This document shows, piece by piece, positions 1-6,755 of a DNA stretch of 12,175 nucleotides. This DNA comes from JACMMS01 sp043772865 (lineage in GTDB: Bacteria; Pseudomonadota; Gammaproteobacteria; Burkholderiales; Methylophilaceae). Both the position numbers and the translations under genes were made by a program. Positions within the stretch are counted from its first letter, which is position 1. Every line of letters begins with the position of its first letter. Location: assembly GCA_043772865.1 (NCBI GenBank), contig JAYVFU010000127.1:1-12175 (forward strand), given 5' to 3'. The notes under the pieces were generated by a model. The model worked only from the letters and a program-made list of their open reading frames with translations, was not told the origin of the DNA and did no database searches.

Positions 1-77
1 TTTTTAAAATTTAACGCTCAGTCGTTTAAATACCCTATCATTTCATTATTTATGAGCCTAATCAAACAAGTTAATCC

Positions 78-1130
78 ATGATAGAAACTGATCGCTTAAT
101 TGCTGCTGAACCTGTAAGCCAACAAGAAGAAGCGCTAGAGCGCGCCTTACGTCCAAAGTTATTGGATGAATATGTTGGACAAGAAAAAGCACGTAGTCAG
201 CTTGAGATTTTTATCAATGCGGCACGTGGTCGCAGCGAAGCCTTAGATCACGTACTATTGTTTGGTCCGCCAGGTTTGGGCAAAACGACACTTGCGCACA
301 TTATTGCCAAAGAGATGGGCGTGAATATGCGCCAAACTTCTGGTCCTGTGCTAGAGCGGGCGGGTGATTTAGCCGCGCTACTCACCAACCTAGAACCTAA
401 TGATGTGCTGTTTATCGATGAAATTCATCGGCTTTCGCCAGTGGTGGAAGAGATTTTATATCCCGCCATGGAAGATTATCGGCTCGATATCATGATAGGT
501 GAAGGCCCTGCTGCACGCTCGGTGCGCTTAGATTTACCGCCTTTTACATTGATAGGTGCAACAACTCGTGCAGGTATGCTCACTAATCCTCTACGTGATC
601 GCTTCGGCATTGTGTCACGGTTGGAGTTTTATACATCTGATGAGTTAGCGCGCATCGTAAATCGATCAGCTGGTTTGCTAGAGGTAGAAATGCAAAACCA
701 AGGCGCGTTAGAAATTGCAAAGCGCTCACGTGGCACACCGCGGATTGCCAACCGCTTGCTACGTCGCGTACGTGATTACGCACAAGTGAAGGCTGATGGC
801 ATTGTGACTTCAAAGATTGCTGATGCTGCATTAAAAATGCTGGATGTCGACAAATTGGGTTTTGATGTGATGGATAGAAAATTATTACAAGCGGTGTTAG
901 AAAAATTTAGCGGTGGACCAGTTGGTTTAGATAACCTAGCAGCCGCCATTGGCGAAGAGCGCGACACGATTGAAGACGTACTAGAGCCATATTTGATTCA
1001 GCAAGGTTTTTTAATGCGCACCCCACGTGGTCGGGTTGCTACGCATTTGACTTACCAGCATTTTAACTTGACCCCACCTGCTCATCTGACTGCAGGACAA
1101 ACCTACAGCGAGGATACATGGCAGGCGTAA
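78..1130 (+). CDS. ruvB: Holliday junction branch-migration ATPase RuvB
   Basis: This is the motor subunit of the RuvAB complex, which migrates Holliday junctions during recombination and repair in the cytoplasm. The 350-residue product has the normal family length. Visible motifs are Walker A GPPGLGKT (63-70), Walker B LFIDEIH (111-117), sensor 1 GATTRAG (160-166), the arginine-finger region PLRDRFG (171-177), the sensor 2 region RGTPRIANR (218-226) and the C-terminal winged helix with TPRGRVAT (314-321). The ATG at 78 gives the conserved N-terminus; no clear Shine-Dalgarno lies before it. RuvA, the usual partner, is not in the window and may lie upstream. The 3' end overlaps ybgC by 13 bp, so the two are probably cotranscribed. 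Identification is secure from the motifs. Confidence 0.97.
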   Translation: MIETDRLIAAEPVSQQEEALERALRPKLLDEYVGQEKARSQLEIFINAARGRSEALDHVLLFGPPGLGKTTLAHIIAKEMGVNMRQTSGPVLERAGDLAALLTNLEPNDVLFIDEIHRLSPVVEEILYPAMEDYRLDIMIGEGPAARSVRLDLPPFTLIGATTRAGMLTNPLRDRFGIVSRLEFYTSDELARIVNRSAGLLEVEMQNQGALEIAKRSRGTPRIANRLLRRVRDYAQVKADGIVTSKIADAALKMLDVDKLGFDVMDRKLLQAVLEKFSGGPVGLDNLAAAIGEERDTIEDVLEPYLIQQGFLMRTPRGRVATHLTYQHFNLTPPAHLTAGQTYSEDTWQA

Positions 1131-1552
1131 GTTTCAGTTGGTCAATCCGTGTTTATCACGAAGATACCGATGGCGGTGGCGTGGTGTATCACTCAAACTA
1201 TCTCAACTTTATGGAACGCGCCAGAACAGAATGGTTGCGGGACTTAGGCTTTGGTCAAAACCAATTAAAAGATGAGCTTAACATCATCATCGTCGTGCAT
1301 GCTTTAAGCATCGATTATCACCATCCTGCACGCTTTGATGATGCGCTAATCGTACTCAGTGAACTCACCAAAACAGGTCGCAGCAGCTTCGAGTTTGGGC
1401 AAAAAATTATGCGTAATGAGTTAGTGCTTACTACATCTCAAGTCCGCTTAGTTTGTGTGGATGCTGATAAATTCAAACCTGTTGCTATCCCACAAGCAAT
1501 TAAATTAAAAATGACTAAAAAGTCACTTAAAGAGCGAGCGGAGTACCTATGA
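1118..1552 (+). CDS. ybgC: Tol-Pal-associated acyl-CoA thioesterase YbgC
   Basis: This is a cytoplasmic hotdog-fold thioesterase of the YbgC/4-hydroxybenzoyl-CoA thioesterase family. Known members hydrolyse acyl-CoA or acyl-ACP thioesters and interact with phospholipid synthesis enzymes. The 144-residue length is typical. The family active-site block HEDTDGGGVVYHSNY (14-28) contains the catalytic Asp at about residue 18, and is followed by the MERARTEWLR helix (32-41). GAGG at 1110-1113, inside ruvB, is placed to serve the ATG at 1118. The stop overlaps the tolQ start as ATGA. It sits at the head of the tol genes as in many proteobacteria. The exact substrate cannot be read from the sequence. 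Confidence 0.95.
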   Translation: MAGVSFSWSIRVYHEDTDGGGVVYHSNYLNFMERARTEWLRDLGFGQNQLKDELNIIIVVHALSIDYHHPARFDDALIVLSELTKTGRSSFEFGQKIMRNELVLTTSQVRLVCVDADKFKPVAIPQAIKLKMTKKSLKERAEYL

Positions 1553-2232
1553 ATGCAGTCAACGTGTCCACTGATATGTCAATTTTTTCACTCATCACTG
1601 GGGCTAGTTTACCGGTGCAATTAGTGATGCTGGCTTTACTGATTACCTCGTTATTTTCTTGGTGGTATATCTTTATTAAAGTCGTCACCATTAAACGTGC
1701 GGAGACGGATGCCGAAAGCTTTGAAAACGCTTTTTGGACAGGCGGCGACTTAAATAAACTATACGAAGGTATAACGGCTGGCAGGCGCAAACCCCAAGGT
1801 ACTGCAGCGATATTTGAAGCTGGTTTTAAAGAATATGCGCGGAATAAACAGCAAAGTAAAATAGAGATAAGCGATGTGATGGAAGGCGCACGTCGCGCTA
1901 TGCGTGCGACTTATAACCGGGAAATTGATGAGTTAGATGCACACCTGCCTTTTTTAGCGTCGGTCGGCTCTGTTAGCCCTTATGTTGGATTATTCGGTAC
2001 CGTTTGGGGGATTATGCACGCGTTTTTAGGGCTAGCAAATACGGGGCAAGCTACACTGAGCCAGGTAGCGCCAGGTATTGCAGAAGCCCTGATTGCTACA
2101 GCAATTGGCTTATTTGCGGCGATTCCAGCGGTTATTGCATACAATCGTTTTGCGAGTTCGGTAGATAGACTATCGGTACGTTATGAAAGCTTTATGGAGG
2201 AGTTCACTAACATCCTTCAACGTAAGTCATAA
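1549..2232 (+). CDS. tolQ: Tol-Pal system motor protein TolQ
   Basis: This is an inner-membrane stator-like subunit of the ExbB/TolQ/MotA family. With TolR it uses the proton gradient to energise TolA during outer-membrane constriction. The 227 residues show three hydrophobic segments at about 21-45, 138-161 and 174-198, with a large cytoplasmic region between the first and second. The segment SVSPYVGLFGTVWGIMHAF (141-159) is the family signature. Threonines at 151 and 184 sit in the helices that line the proton path in characterised homologues. GGAG at 1540-1543 within ybgC precedes the ATG, and the ATGA overlap with ybgC suggests translational coupling. tolR follows after 28 bp. Confidence 0.97.
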   Translation: MNAVNVSTDMSIFSLITGASLPVQLVMLALLITSLFSWWYIFIKVVTIKRAETDAESFENAFWTGGDLNKLYEGITAGRRKPQGTAAIFEAGFKEYARNKQQSKIEISDVMEGARRAMRATYNREIDELDAHLPFLASVGSVSPYVGLFGTVWGIMHAFLGLANTGQATLSQVAPGIAEALIATAIGLFAAIPAVIAYNRFASSVDRLSVRYESFMEEFTNILQRKS

Positions 2233-2248
2233 GGGCCAGCGAAATAAT

Positions 2249-2252
2249 AAGG
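2249..2252 (+). promoter_or_regulatory. Ribosome binding site that decides the tolR start
   Basis: AAGG lies eight bases before the ATG at 2261. It supports that start over an in-frame ATG at 2183, which would lie inside tolQ and add 26 residues not typical of TolR. Confidence 0.6.
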
Positions 2253-2260
2253 TAAGCATC

Positions 2261-2659
2261 ATGCCACGCAAACGTAGAACTATGAACCAAATCAATGTAG
2301 TACCCTACATCGATGTGATGTTGGTATTGCTCGTCATCTTTATGGTAACGGCGCCAATGACAAACCCTGGCGTGGTCGATTTGCCGAGTGTTGGACAAGC
2401 ACTTAAGCAAACCGCCGCACCCAATGTAGTCACCATTGCTAAAGACGGTACACTTAAGTTAAACAGTGAGTCAATCACGCGTGATAAATTGTTATTTAAA
2501 ATTAAAAAATTAGCGCAAGAAGATAAAAACGACCAAGCAAACTCTGTGTTAGTCGCTGGCGATGAAAAAACACCTTACGGCAAAGTCATTGAAGTGATGG
2601 ATATGCTTAAACAAAATAAAGTCGAAAAAGTCGGGCTTTTATTAAAGTCACAGAAATAA
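2261..2659 (+). CDS. tolR: Tol-Pal system proton-channel protein TolR
   Basis: This ExbD/TolR family subunit pairs with TolQ. It has one transmembrane helix and a periplasmic domain that can bind peptidoglycan. From the chosen ATG the protein is 132 residues: a basic start MPRKRR, then the signature NQINVVPYIDVMLVLLVIF (9-27) with the essential membrane aspartate at residue 18, then a periplasmic domain ending in GKVIEVMDMLKQ and VGLLLK. The longer in-frame reading from 2183 was not used, because the conserved protein begins at the basic residues and an AAGG site stands before 2261. tolA follows after 49 bp. Residue-level agreement with the family is strong. Confidence 0.95.
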   Translation: MPRKRRTMNQINVVPYIDVMLVLLVIFMVTAPMTNPGVVDLPSVGQALKQTAAPNVVTIAKDGTLKLNSESITRDKLLFKIKKLAQEDKNDQANSVLVAGDEKTPYGKVIEVMDMLKQNKVEKVGLLLKSQK

Positions 2660-2708
2660 TAAATTTCTAGTGAATATTTAATCCATTATTCAATTTATTA
2701 CTACAGCA

Positions 2709-3554
2709 ATGATACGTAGCCATGAAAATGCATTAGCGCTTAAAGCTGGTGCTTTTACAGTCATCATCCATTTAGCGCTGCTTGCTGCGCTCCTGATTTC
2801 ATTTAACACGCAAGAACATCAGCTAGCCAATATTGCACAAGTTGAGTTGTGGGATAGTTTACCAAGCCACACAGTTAAGCCAGTTGCTGTCAAAGAAACA
2901 CCTAAGCCAGCGGTACCAAAAGAATTAAAGGAAGAGCCAAAAGAAGAGCCCAAGCCAGAACCAGTGATTGAAAAAGCCGATATTGAAATAAAAAAGAAAC
3001 CCATTCAAAAGCCCGTAGAAAAAACGCCACCCAAAGCAGTAGAGAAAAAAATAGTTGAAAAAACTCCAGAAAAAGCACTAGAAAAAGCAAAGCCTGACCC
3101 CACCATTGAAAAGAAAAAGCAAGCAGATGCACTAAAAGCATTACAAGATGATGTGAATGCAGATACTAGCGCGAGCGATAAAAAATCCGCTGCAAAAGCT
3201 AAAGCGGATGCAAAAGCAGCGGCTGATACAGTAGCCAATGCAAGTGCTAACGCAGCGTCTGCAGGTGAAATTGATAAATACAAAGCCTTGATACAAGCTA
3301 AAATTCAACGTAATGTAAATAAGCAATTATGCGGCACAGGTAATCCCGTACTAGAGTTTGGCATTGGCTTAATGCCAACAGGCGAAGTGAATGGCGCACC
3401 TCATATGATTAAATCTAGCGGCTTGCCTGCCTGTGATGATGCTGTTGAGCGCGCGATTTTACAATCACAGCCATTACCATTGCCGCCAGACACCAAATTG
3501 TTTTCACAATTTAGGGATTTAAGGCTTAAGTTTCACCCTAATGACGGTAATTAA
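2709..3554 (+). CDS. tolA: Tol-Pal system periplasm-spanning protein TolA
   Basis: TolA is anchored in the inner membrane by TolQR and reaches across the periplasm to TolB and Pal. The 281 residues show the three-domain plan. One N-terminal transmembrane helix spans about 13-32, with a histidine at 21 and a threonine four residues before it, resembling the SxxxH motif that couples TolA/TonB to their motors. Residues 57-185 are a charged, low-complexity stalk, first Lys/Pro/Glu rich and then Ala/Lys rich. The C-terminal domain (about 186-279) has the TonB-like fold pattern, with FGIGLMPTGEV and cysteines at 208 and 242 that could form a disulfide. The stalk is shorter than in E. coli, and such stalks vary in length. 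No clear Shine-Dalgarno precedes the ATG. Confidence 0.94.
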   Translation: MIRSHENALALKAGAFTVIIHLALLAALLISFNTQEHQLANIAQVELWDSLPSHTVKPVAVKETPKPAVPKELKEEPKEEPKPEPVIEKADIEIKKKPIQKPVEKTPPKAVEKKIVEKTPEKALEKAKPDPTIEKKKQADALKALQDDVNADTSASDKKSAAKAKADAKAAADTVANASANAASAGEIDKYKALIQAKIQRNVNKQLCGTGNPVLEFGIGLMPTGEVNGAPHMIKSSGLPACDDAVERAILQSQPLPLPPDTKLFSQFRDLRLKFHPNDGN

Positions 3555-3563
3555 TTTGCTACT

Positions 3564-3595
3564 ATAGACACTAAACATTTATGTTTAGTGGCTAT
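3564..3595 (+). other. Hairpin between tolA and tolB
   Basis: CACTAAACAT (3569-3578) and ATGTTTAGTG (3581-3590) are exact reverse complements. After one A/G mismatch the pairing continues with ATAG (3564-3567) and CTAT (3592-3595). It begins nine bases after the tolA stop. There is no proper U-run after it, so I read it as an RNA stem that could limit read-through or protect a processed 3' end rather than as a full terminator. A palindromic protein-binding site is also possible. Confidence 0.5.
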
Positions 3596-3637
3596 TATTT
3601 AATAAACCCATATTTAAGTAAGGCGCTATAACTACCA

Positions 3638-4915
3638 ATGATGATGAACAAACTATTTAAGCTATTTTTATTTTTAATGTTGGCTTTGCCTGTGAGCAGT
3701 CAAGCTGCCCTCACCATTGAAATTACAGGTGGTAGCGCACAGCAGATCCCAATCGCCATTGTGCCTTTTGTGCAAAATAACGCGCCAGATAATTTAGCTA
3801 ATATTATCGGTGCAGATTTACGTCGTAGTGGCTTATTTCGTGTGCTGGAAACACGAGGCGTCACCAATCAGCCAACAGAGGTATCACAGATTAAATATCC
3901 AGAATGGTCTGCTATTCAAACGCAGGCTTTAACGATAGGTAAAGTGGAGCCAGTAGCGGGTGGCCGCTTGAAAGTCACATTTAACTTAATGGATGTGCTT
4001 AAACAAAATCAATTATTGAGTTTAGATTATACGATTACCCCTAATCAAACTCGTATCACGGCCCATAAAATTGCAGATGCCATTTATCAAAAGCTCATTG
4101 GTGAACCAGGTGTTTTTGCTAGTCGTATTGCCTATATTACTAAGACAAATAAACGCTATGCTTTGCAGGTAGCTGATGCTGATGGTTTCAATCCACAAAC
4201 CGTAGTTTCTTCTAATGAGCCACTTATCTCACCAGCCTGGTCACCAGATGGCACTGAGCTCGCTTATGTATCATTTGAAAAGAAAAAGCCAATTATCTTT
4301 GTGCAATCGCTAATATCGGGTAATCGCACTGTGGTCGCTAATTTTAAGGGCAATAACAGCGCTCCTTCTTGGTCGCCTGATGGTAGTAAACTGGCGATTG
4401 TGCTCACGTATGGCGCAAATTCACAGGTGTATACTATTAATGCAGATGGTACGGGCTTGAAGCAAATCACAAAAAGCAGTGCGATTGATACAGAACCCGT
4501 ATGGTCACCTGATGGAAAATGGCTTTATTTCACATCTGACCGTGGCGGTAGACCACAGATTTATAAGGTTTCAGTGATTGGTGGTGAAGCTAGCCGCGTT
4601 ACTTTTGATGGTGGCTACAATGTAAGCCCGCGCTTTTCGCCAGATGGCAAATCGCTCGCTTATATTAGTAATGATGGTGGCAGATTCCGCGTTGCTTTAA
4701 AACATTTAACAAGTGGTCAGGTACAAATGTTAAGTGAAGGTGGGCAAGATGAATCGCCCAGTTTTGCACCCAATGGCCGTGTGATTTTGTATGCAACTAA
4801 AGTTGGCGGAAAAGGTGCATTGGCAGCGGTATCGAGTGATGGCCGTGTGCGCCAACGCTTAAGTGATACTGGTGGCGACGTGCGCGAACCAGCTTGGGGA
4901 CCTTTAAGTAACTAA
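3638..4915 (+). CDS. tolB: Periplasmic Tol-Pal beta-propeller protein TolB
   Basis: TolB is a soluble periplasmic protein that binds Pal and is displaced or recruited through TolA, controlling whether Pal is free to hold peptidoglycan. The 425 residues begin with a signal peptide (basic MMMNKLFK, hydrophobic core, cleavage probably after SSQA at residue 23). An alpha/beta domain follows (about 25-160). Then comes a propeller with repeated S-P-x-W/F-S-P-D-G blades at about 198-205, 242-249, 287-293, 330-337, 373-380 and a last, degenerate block at about 417-422. Three consecutive ATG codons stand at the start. TAAGG at 3619-3623 is somewhat far from all of them but nearest the first. pal follows after 79 bp. 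Confidence 0.96.
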   Translation: MMMNKLFKLFLFLMLALPVSSQAALTIEITGGSAQQIPIAIVPFVQNNAPDNLANIIGADLRRSGLFRVLETRGVTNQPTEVSQIKYPEWSAIQTQALTIGKVEPVAGGRLKVTFNLMDVLKQNQLLSLDYTITPNQTRITAHKIADAIYQKLIGEPGVFASRIAYITKTNKRYALQVADADGFNPQTVVSSNEPLISPAWSPDGTELAYVSFEKKKPIIFVQSLISGNRTVVANFKGNNSAPSWSPDGSKLAIVLTYGANSQVYTINADGTGLKQITKSSAIDTEPVWSPDGKWLYFTSDRGGRPQIYKVSVIGGEASRVTFDGGYNVSPRFSPDGKSLAYISNDGGRFRVALKHLTSGQVQMLSEGGQDESPSFAPNGRVILYATKVGGKGALAAVSSDGRVRQRLSDTGGDVREPAWGPLSN

Positions 4916-4981
4916 ATATTTACACGTAGCCAACTAATAGTTTTGTAGCGTTCATAGTTTTATATTATTTTCACAACAATT

Positions 4982-4987
4982 AAGGAG
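4982..4987 (+). promoter_or_regulatory. Strong pal ribosome binding site
   Basis: AAGGAG lies seven bases before the pal ATG and is the best Shine-Dalgarno in the window. This fits the high abundance of Pal lipoprotein known from other bacteria. The preceding 60 bases are very AT-rich (for example TATATTAT at 4961-4968) and could hold a promoter, but I see no well-spaced -35 box. Confidence 0.75.
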
Positions 4988-4994
4988 ATTTAAA

Positions 4995-5561
4995 ATGAAA
5001 AAATTTAACAAAGGCTTAATCAGCAGCTTAGCCATCGCATTATTATTAGTGGCTTGTAAAAGTACCCCCATGAAAGAAGCACCAGCCAAAGTAGAAGAAA
5101 AAAGTACTAGCTCACAAACCACCACCAATACAACCAATAACAATGCAGATATCGCAGGCGTGAAAGAAGTGGTCATTGATAGCAATGCTAATAATCAAAT
5201 TAGCGCATTGCATGACCCAAACAGCATTTTATCAAAACGTGTTATTTACTTTGATTATGATAAAGATGAAGTAAAAGCTGAGTTTCGTCCATTAGTTGAG
5301 GCGCATGCTAAGTATTTATTAGCAAATCCACAAGCTAAAATGGTCATACAAGGTAATACAGATGCACGTGGTAATAGCGAATATAACCTATCGCTTGGTC
5401 AACGTCGTTCTGTTGCAGTAAAAAAAGCACTTAATTTATTAGGTGTACAAGATAAACAAATCGAAACGGTGAGTTACGGTAAAGAAAAAGCAACCGCTTG
5501 TAGCGATGAAGATTGCTACAAACTGAACCGTCACGCTGATATCGTTTACGAAAATGAGTAA
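4995..5561 (+). CDS. pal: Peptidoglycan-associated outer-membrane lipoprotein Pal
   Basis: Pal tethers the outer membrane to peptidoglycan and is the outer-membrane end of the Tol machine. The 188 residues begin with a lipoprotein signal peptide ending in the lipobox LVAC, with the acylated cysteine at 21. The next residues are Lys-Ser, not Asp, consistent with Lol-dependent export to the outer membrane. A flexible Thr/Asn/Ser-rich linker runs to about 80. The OmpA-like domain (81-188) has VIYFDYDKDEV, then GNTDARGNSEYNLSLGQRR (120-138) carrying the diaminopimelate-binding Asp and Arg positions, and ends NRHADIVYENE. Cysteines at 169 and 174 lie in the loop before the last strand and could form a disulfide. 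The start is fixed by the AAGGAG site. Confidence 0.97.
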   Translation: MKKFNKGLISSLAIALLLVACKSTPMKEAPAKVEEKSTSSQTTTNTTNNNADIAGVKEVVIDSNANNQISALHDPNSILSKRVIYFDYDKDEVKAEFRPLVEAHAKYLLANPQAKMVIQGNTDARGNSEYNLSLGQRRSVAVKKALNLLGVQDKQIETVSYGKEKATACSDEDCYKLNRHADIVYENE

Positions 5562-5614
5562 TTTGAATACTTGAGATATCTGCGCGGACATTCATTCAAA
5601 AAAAATTTCCACCC

Positions 5615-5689
5615 TCGTCATTCCCGCGTAGGCGGGAATCCAGTTAAGTGTCAGATTAGCCTAGATTCCCGCCTACGCGGGAATGACGA
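5615..5689. repeat. REP/dRS3-like inverted pair (REPIN-like) between pal and cpoB
   Basis: Two 26-base arms, 5615-5640 and 5664-5689, are perfect reverse complements separated by 23 bases. Each arm holds its own palindrome of form ATTCCC-N8-GGGAAT (5620-5639 and 5665-5684), the pattern described for dRS3 repeats in Neisseria and for related dispersed palindromes in other proteobacteria. Two such units in opposite orientation make a REPIN-like doublet that could fold into one long stem in RNA or DNA. No other copy lies in the window, and no RAYT transposase gene is present. As RNA it could stabilise the pal message or reduce read-through into cpoB. Confidence 0.85.
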
Positions 5690-5710
5690 AAATAAGAGAT
5701 TCTCTGTTTA

Positions 5711-5751
5711 ATTGGTTTTCGTGCAAAGGTCTTATTGGTTATTTGTGCAAG
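5711..5751. repeat. Short imperfect direct repeat upstream of cpoB
   Basis: Two copies of a motif like ATTGGTT-TT-(C/T)GTGCAA begin at 5711 and 5734. They match at the left seven bases and, with a one-base insertion, at the right eight. They sit about 23-24 bases apart, close to two helical turns, just before cpoB. This could be a paired binding site or chance. Confidence 0.35.
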
Positions 5752-5765
5752 TAATATAGAGATTA

Positions 5766-6575
5766 ATGATGAAAAAACTGATTCTGGCGAGTAGCTTACT
5801 TTTTTTACAAATGTTGTTTATTCAACTCAGCCATGCGGCTTTGTTTGACGACACAGAAGCGCGTAAGAAAATTTGGGATCTACAGACGCAGATGCAGACC
5901 CAGAATCAGGCAACACAAGCCACCATTAAGGCCTTAGACCAGCGCATTACAGCTATTGAGGCTGTGGTCAAGGGTCCAGGTTTGGCTGATATGCAAAACC
6001 AAATTGAACAGCTCAAGCAAGAAGTGGCTCGTTTAAAAGGTGAGCAGGAGTTAGCTAGCCACAATATCGATACCACGCAACAGCGACAAAAAGATTTATA
6101 CACGGATACAGATGCGCGTTTACGTAAGATAGAAGATGCGGCAACTGCCGCGCCAGTGGCAGCACAAACTGCTACAGCTGCGCCAACTGTAGGCGCAGAC
6201 GCGCAAGCCTTAGAAGCTGCAGATAGCTTATCTCAAGCAGCAAAACATAAAGAAGCCTTTGAGGCATACGATAAATTTTTAAAAGACTTTCCTAATAGCA
6301 ACCTAGTGGGTGATGCGCAGTATGGGCTTGGTTATTCACAATTTGCCCTTAAGAACTACAAAGCCTCTATTGCAACGCAACAAAAATTATTAGATGCCCA
6401 TCCTGAAAGTGCAAAAGCACCAGATGCCATGCTCAATATGGCAAATAGCCAAATTCAATTAGCGCAGGTTAATAATGCGAAAAAGACATTGCGTGATTTA
6501 ATCAGCAAATACCCGAACAGTGCCGTGATTCAAAGTGCACAAAAACGCTTAAAAGCACTCGAGGCGATTAAATAA
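5766..6575 (+). CDS. cpoB: Tol-Pal-associated periplasmic TPR protein CpoB (YbgF)
   Basis: CpoB is a periplasmic protein that, in characterised bacteria, binds TolA and coordinates peptidoglycan synthesis with outer-membrane constriction. The 269 residues start with a signal peptide (MMKK, hydrophobic core, cleavage probably after LSHA at 24). A coiled-coil segment rich in Gln/Glu/Lys follows (about 28-121), then an Ala/Thr/Pro-rich linker (125-145). The C-terminal TPR domain (about 148-269) has three repeats of the form A-x-x-x-Y-x-x-F-L-x-x-F-P, including FLKDFPNS, LLDAHPES and LISKYPNS. Two adjacent ATGs (5766 and 5769) are possible starts. It is separated from pal by 204 bases holding the inverted repeat pair, so it may be expressed at a different level from pal. 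Confidence 0.94.
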   Translation: MMKKLILASSLLFLQMLFIQLSHAALFDDTEARKKIWDLQTQMQTQNQATQATIKALDQRITAIEAVVKGPGLADMQNQIEQLKQEVARLKGEQELASHNIDTTQQRQKDLYTDTDARLRKIEDAATAAPVAAQTATAAPTVGADAQALEAADSLSQAAKHKEAFEAYDKFLKDFPNSNLVGDAQYGLGYSQFALKNYKASIATQQKLLDAHPESAKAPDAMLNMANSQIQLAQVNNAKKTLRDLISKYPNSAVIQSAQKRLKALEAIK

Positions 6576-6592
6576 AGGCTCTTTATATTTAC

Positions 6593-6630
6593 AACACATT
6601 CTAGCCACATCATTCTGGCTTGCGTGTGTT
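6593..6630 (+). terminator. Weak imperfect stem-loop after cpoB
   Basis: AACACA (6593-6598) pairs with TGTGTT (6625-6630), and AGCC (6603-6606) pairs with GGCT (6617-6620), with a mismatched interval between. No U-run follows, so intrinsic termination is doubtful. It might instead help processing or Rho-dependent termination at the end of the Tol-Pal genes. Confidence 0.2.
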
Positions 6631-6670
6631 TGACAATGCTGAGTAAAAATTTCTCCTGTTAATCATATGC

Positions 6671-6682
6671 TTAACGCGTTAA
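6671..6682. promoter_or_regulatory. Perfect 12-bp palindrome upstream of queE
   Basis: TTAACGCGTTAA reads the same on both strands and overlaps TAAAAT (6680-6685), which resembles a -10 box. It lies 73 bases before queE in a 180-base gap. A repressor-type operator is possible, but no known family motif is recognised and no good -35 box is properly spaced. Confidence 0.25.
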
Positions 6683-6755
6683 AATAGTATCAAACTGAAT
6701 AAATCTGATTTTGCTCAAATTAAAAAATTAGATTTAAACAAGCCCAACTAAGCCC

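Noticed and set aside
52..81. A nine-codon open frame whose stop overlaps the ruvB start as ATGA
   Set aside because: No Shine-Dalgarno precedes it and the peptide shows no regulatory codon pattern. So short a frame is expected by chance; it could also be mere leader sequence.
2183..2260. A longer tolR beginning with an ATG inside tolQ
   Set aside because: It adds 26 residues unlike TolR and overlaps tolQ by 50 bp. The ATG at 2261 has an AAGG site and gives the usual basic N-terminus.
2819..3326. Several antisense open frames across tolA
   Set aside because: They mirror the Lys/Glu/Ala-rich stalk codons, giving Phe/Leu/Ser-rich or Ala-rich low-complexity translations with no domain, and tolA itself is clearly the coding strand.
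6630..6685. Promoter for queE based on a perfect TTGACA at 6630-6635
   Set aside because: The nearest good -10-like box (TAAAAT at 6680) is far too distant, and the sequence at correct spacing is CTCCTG.
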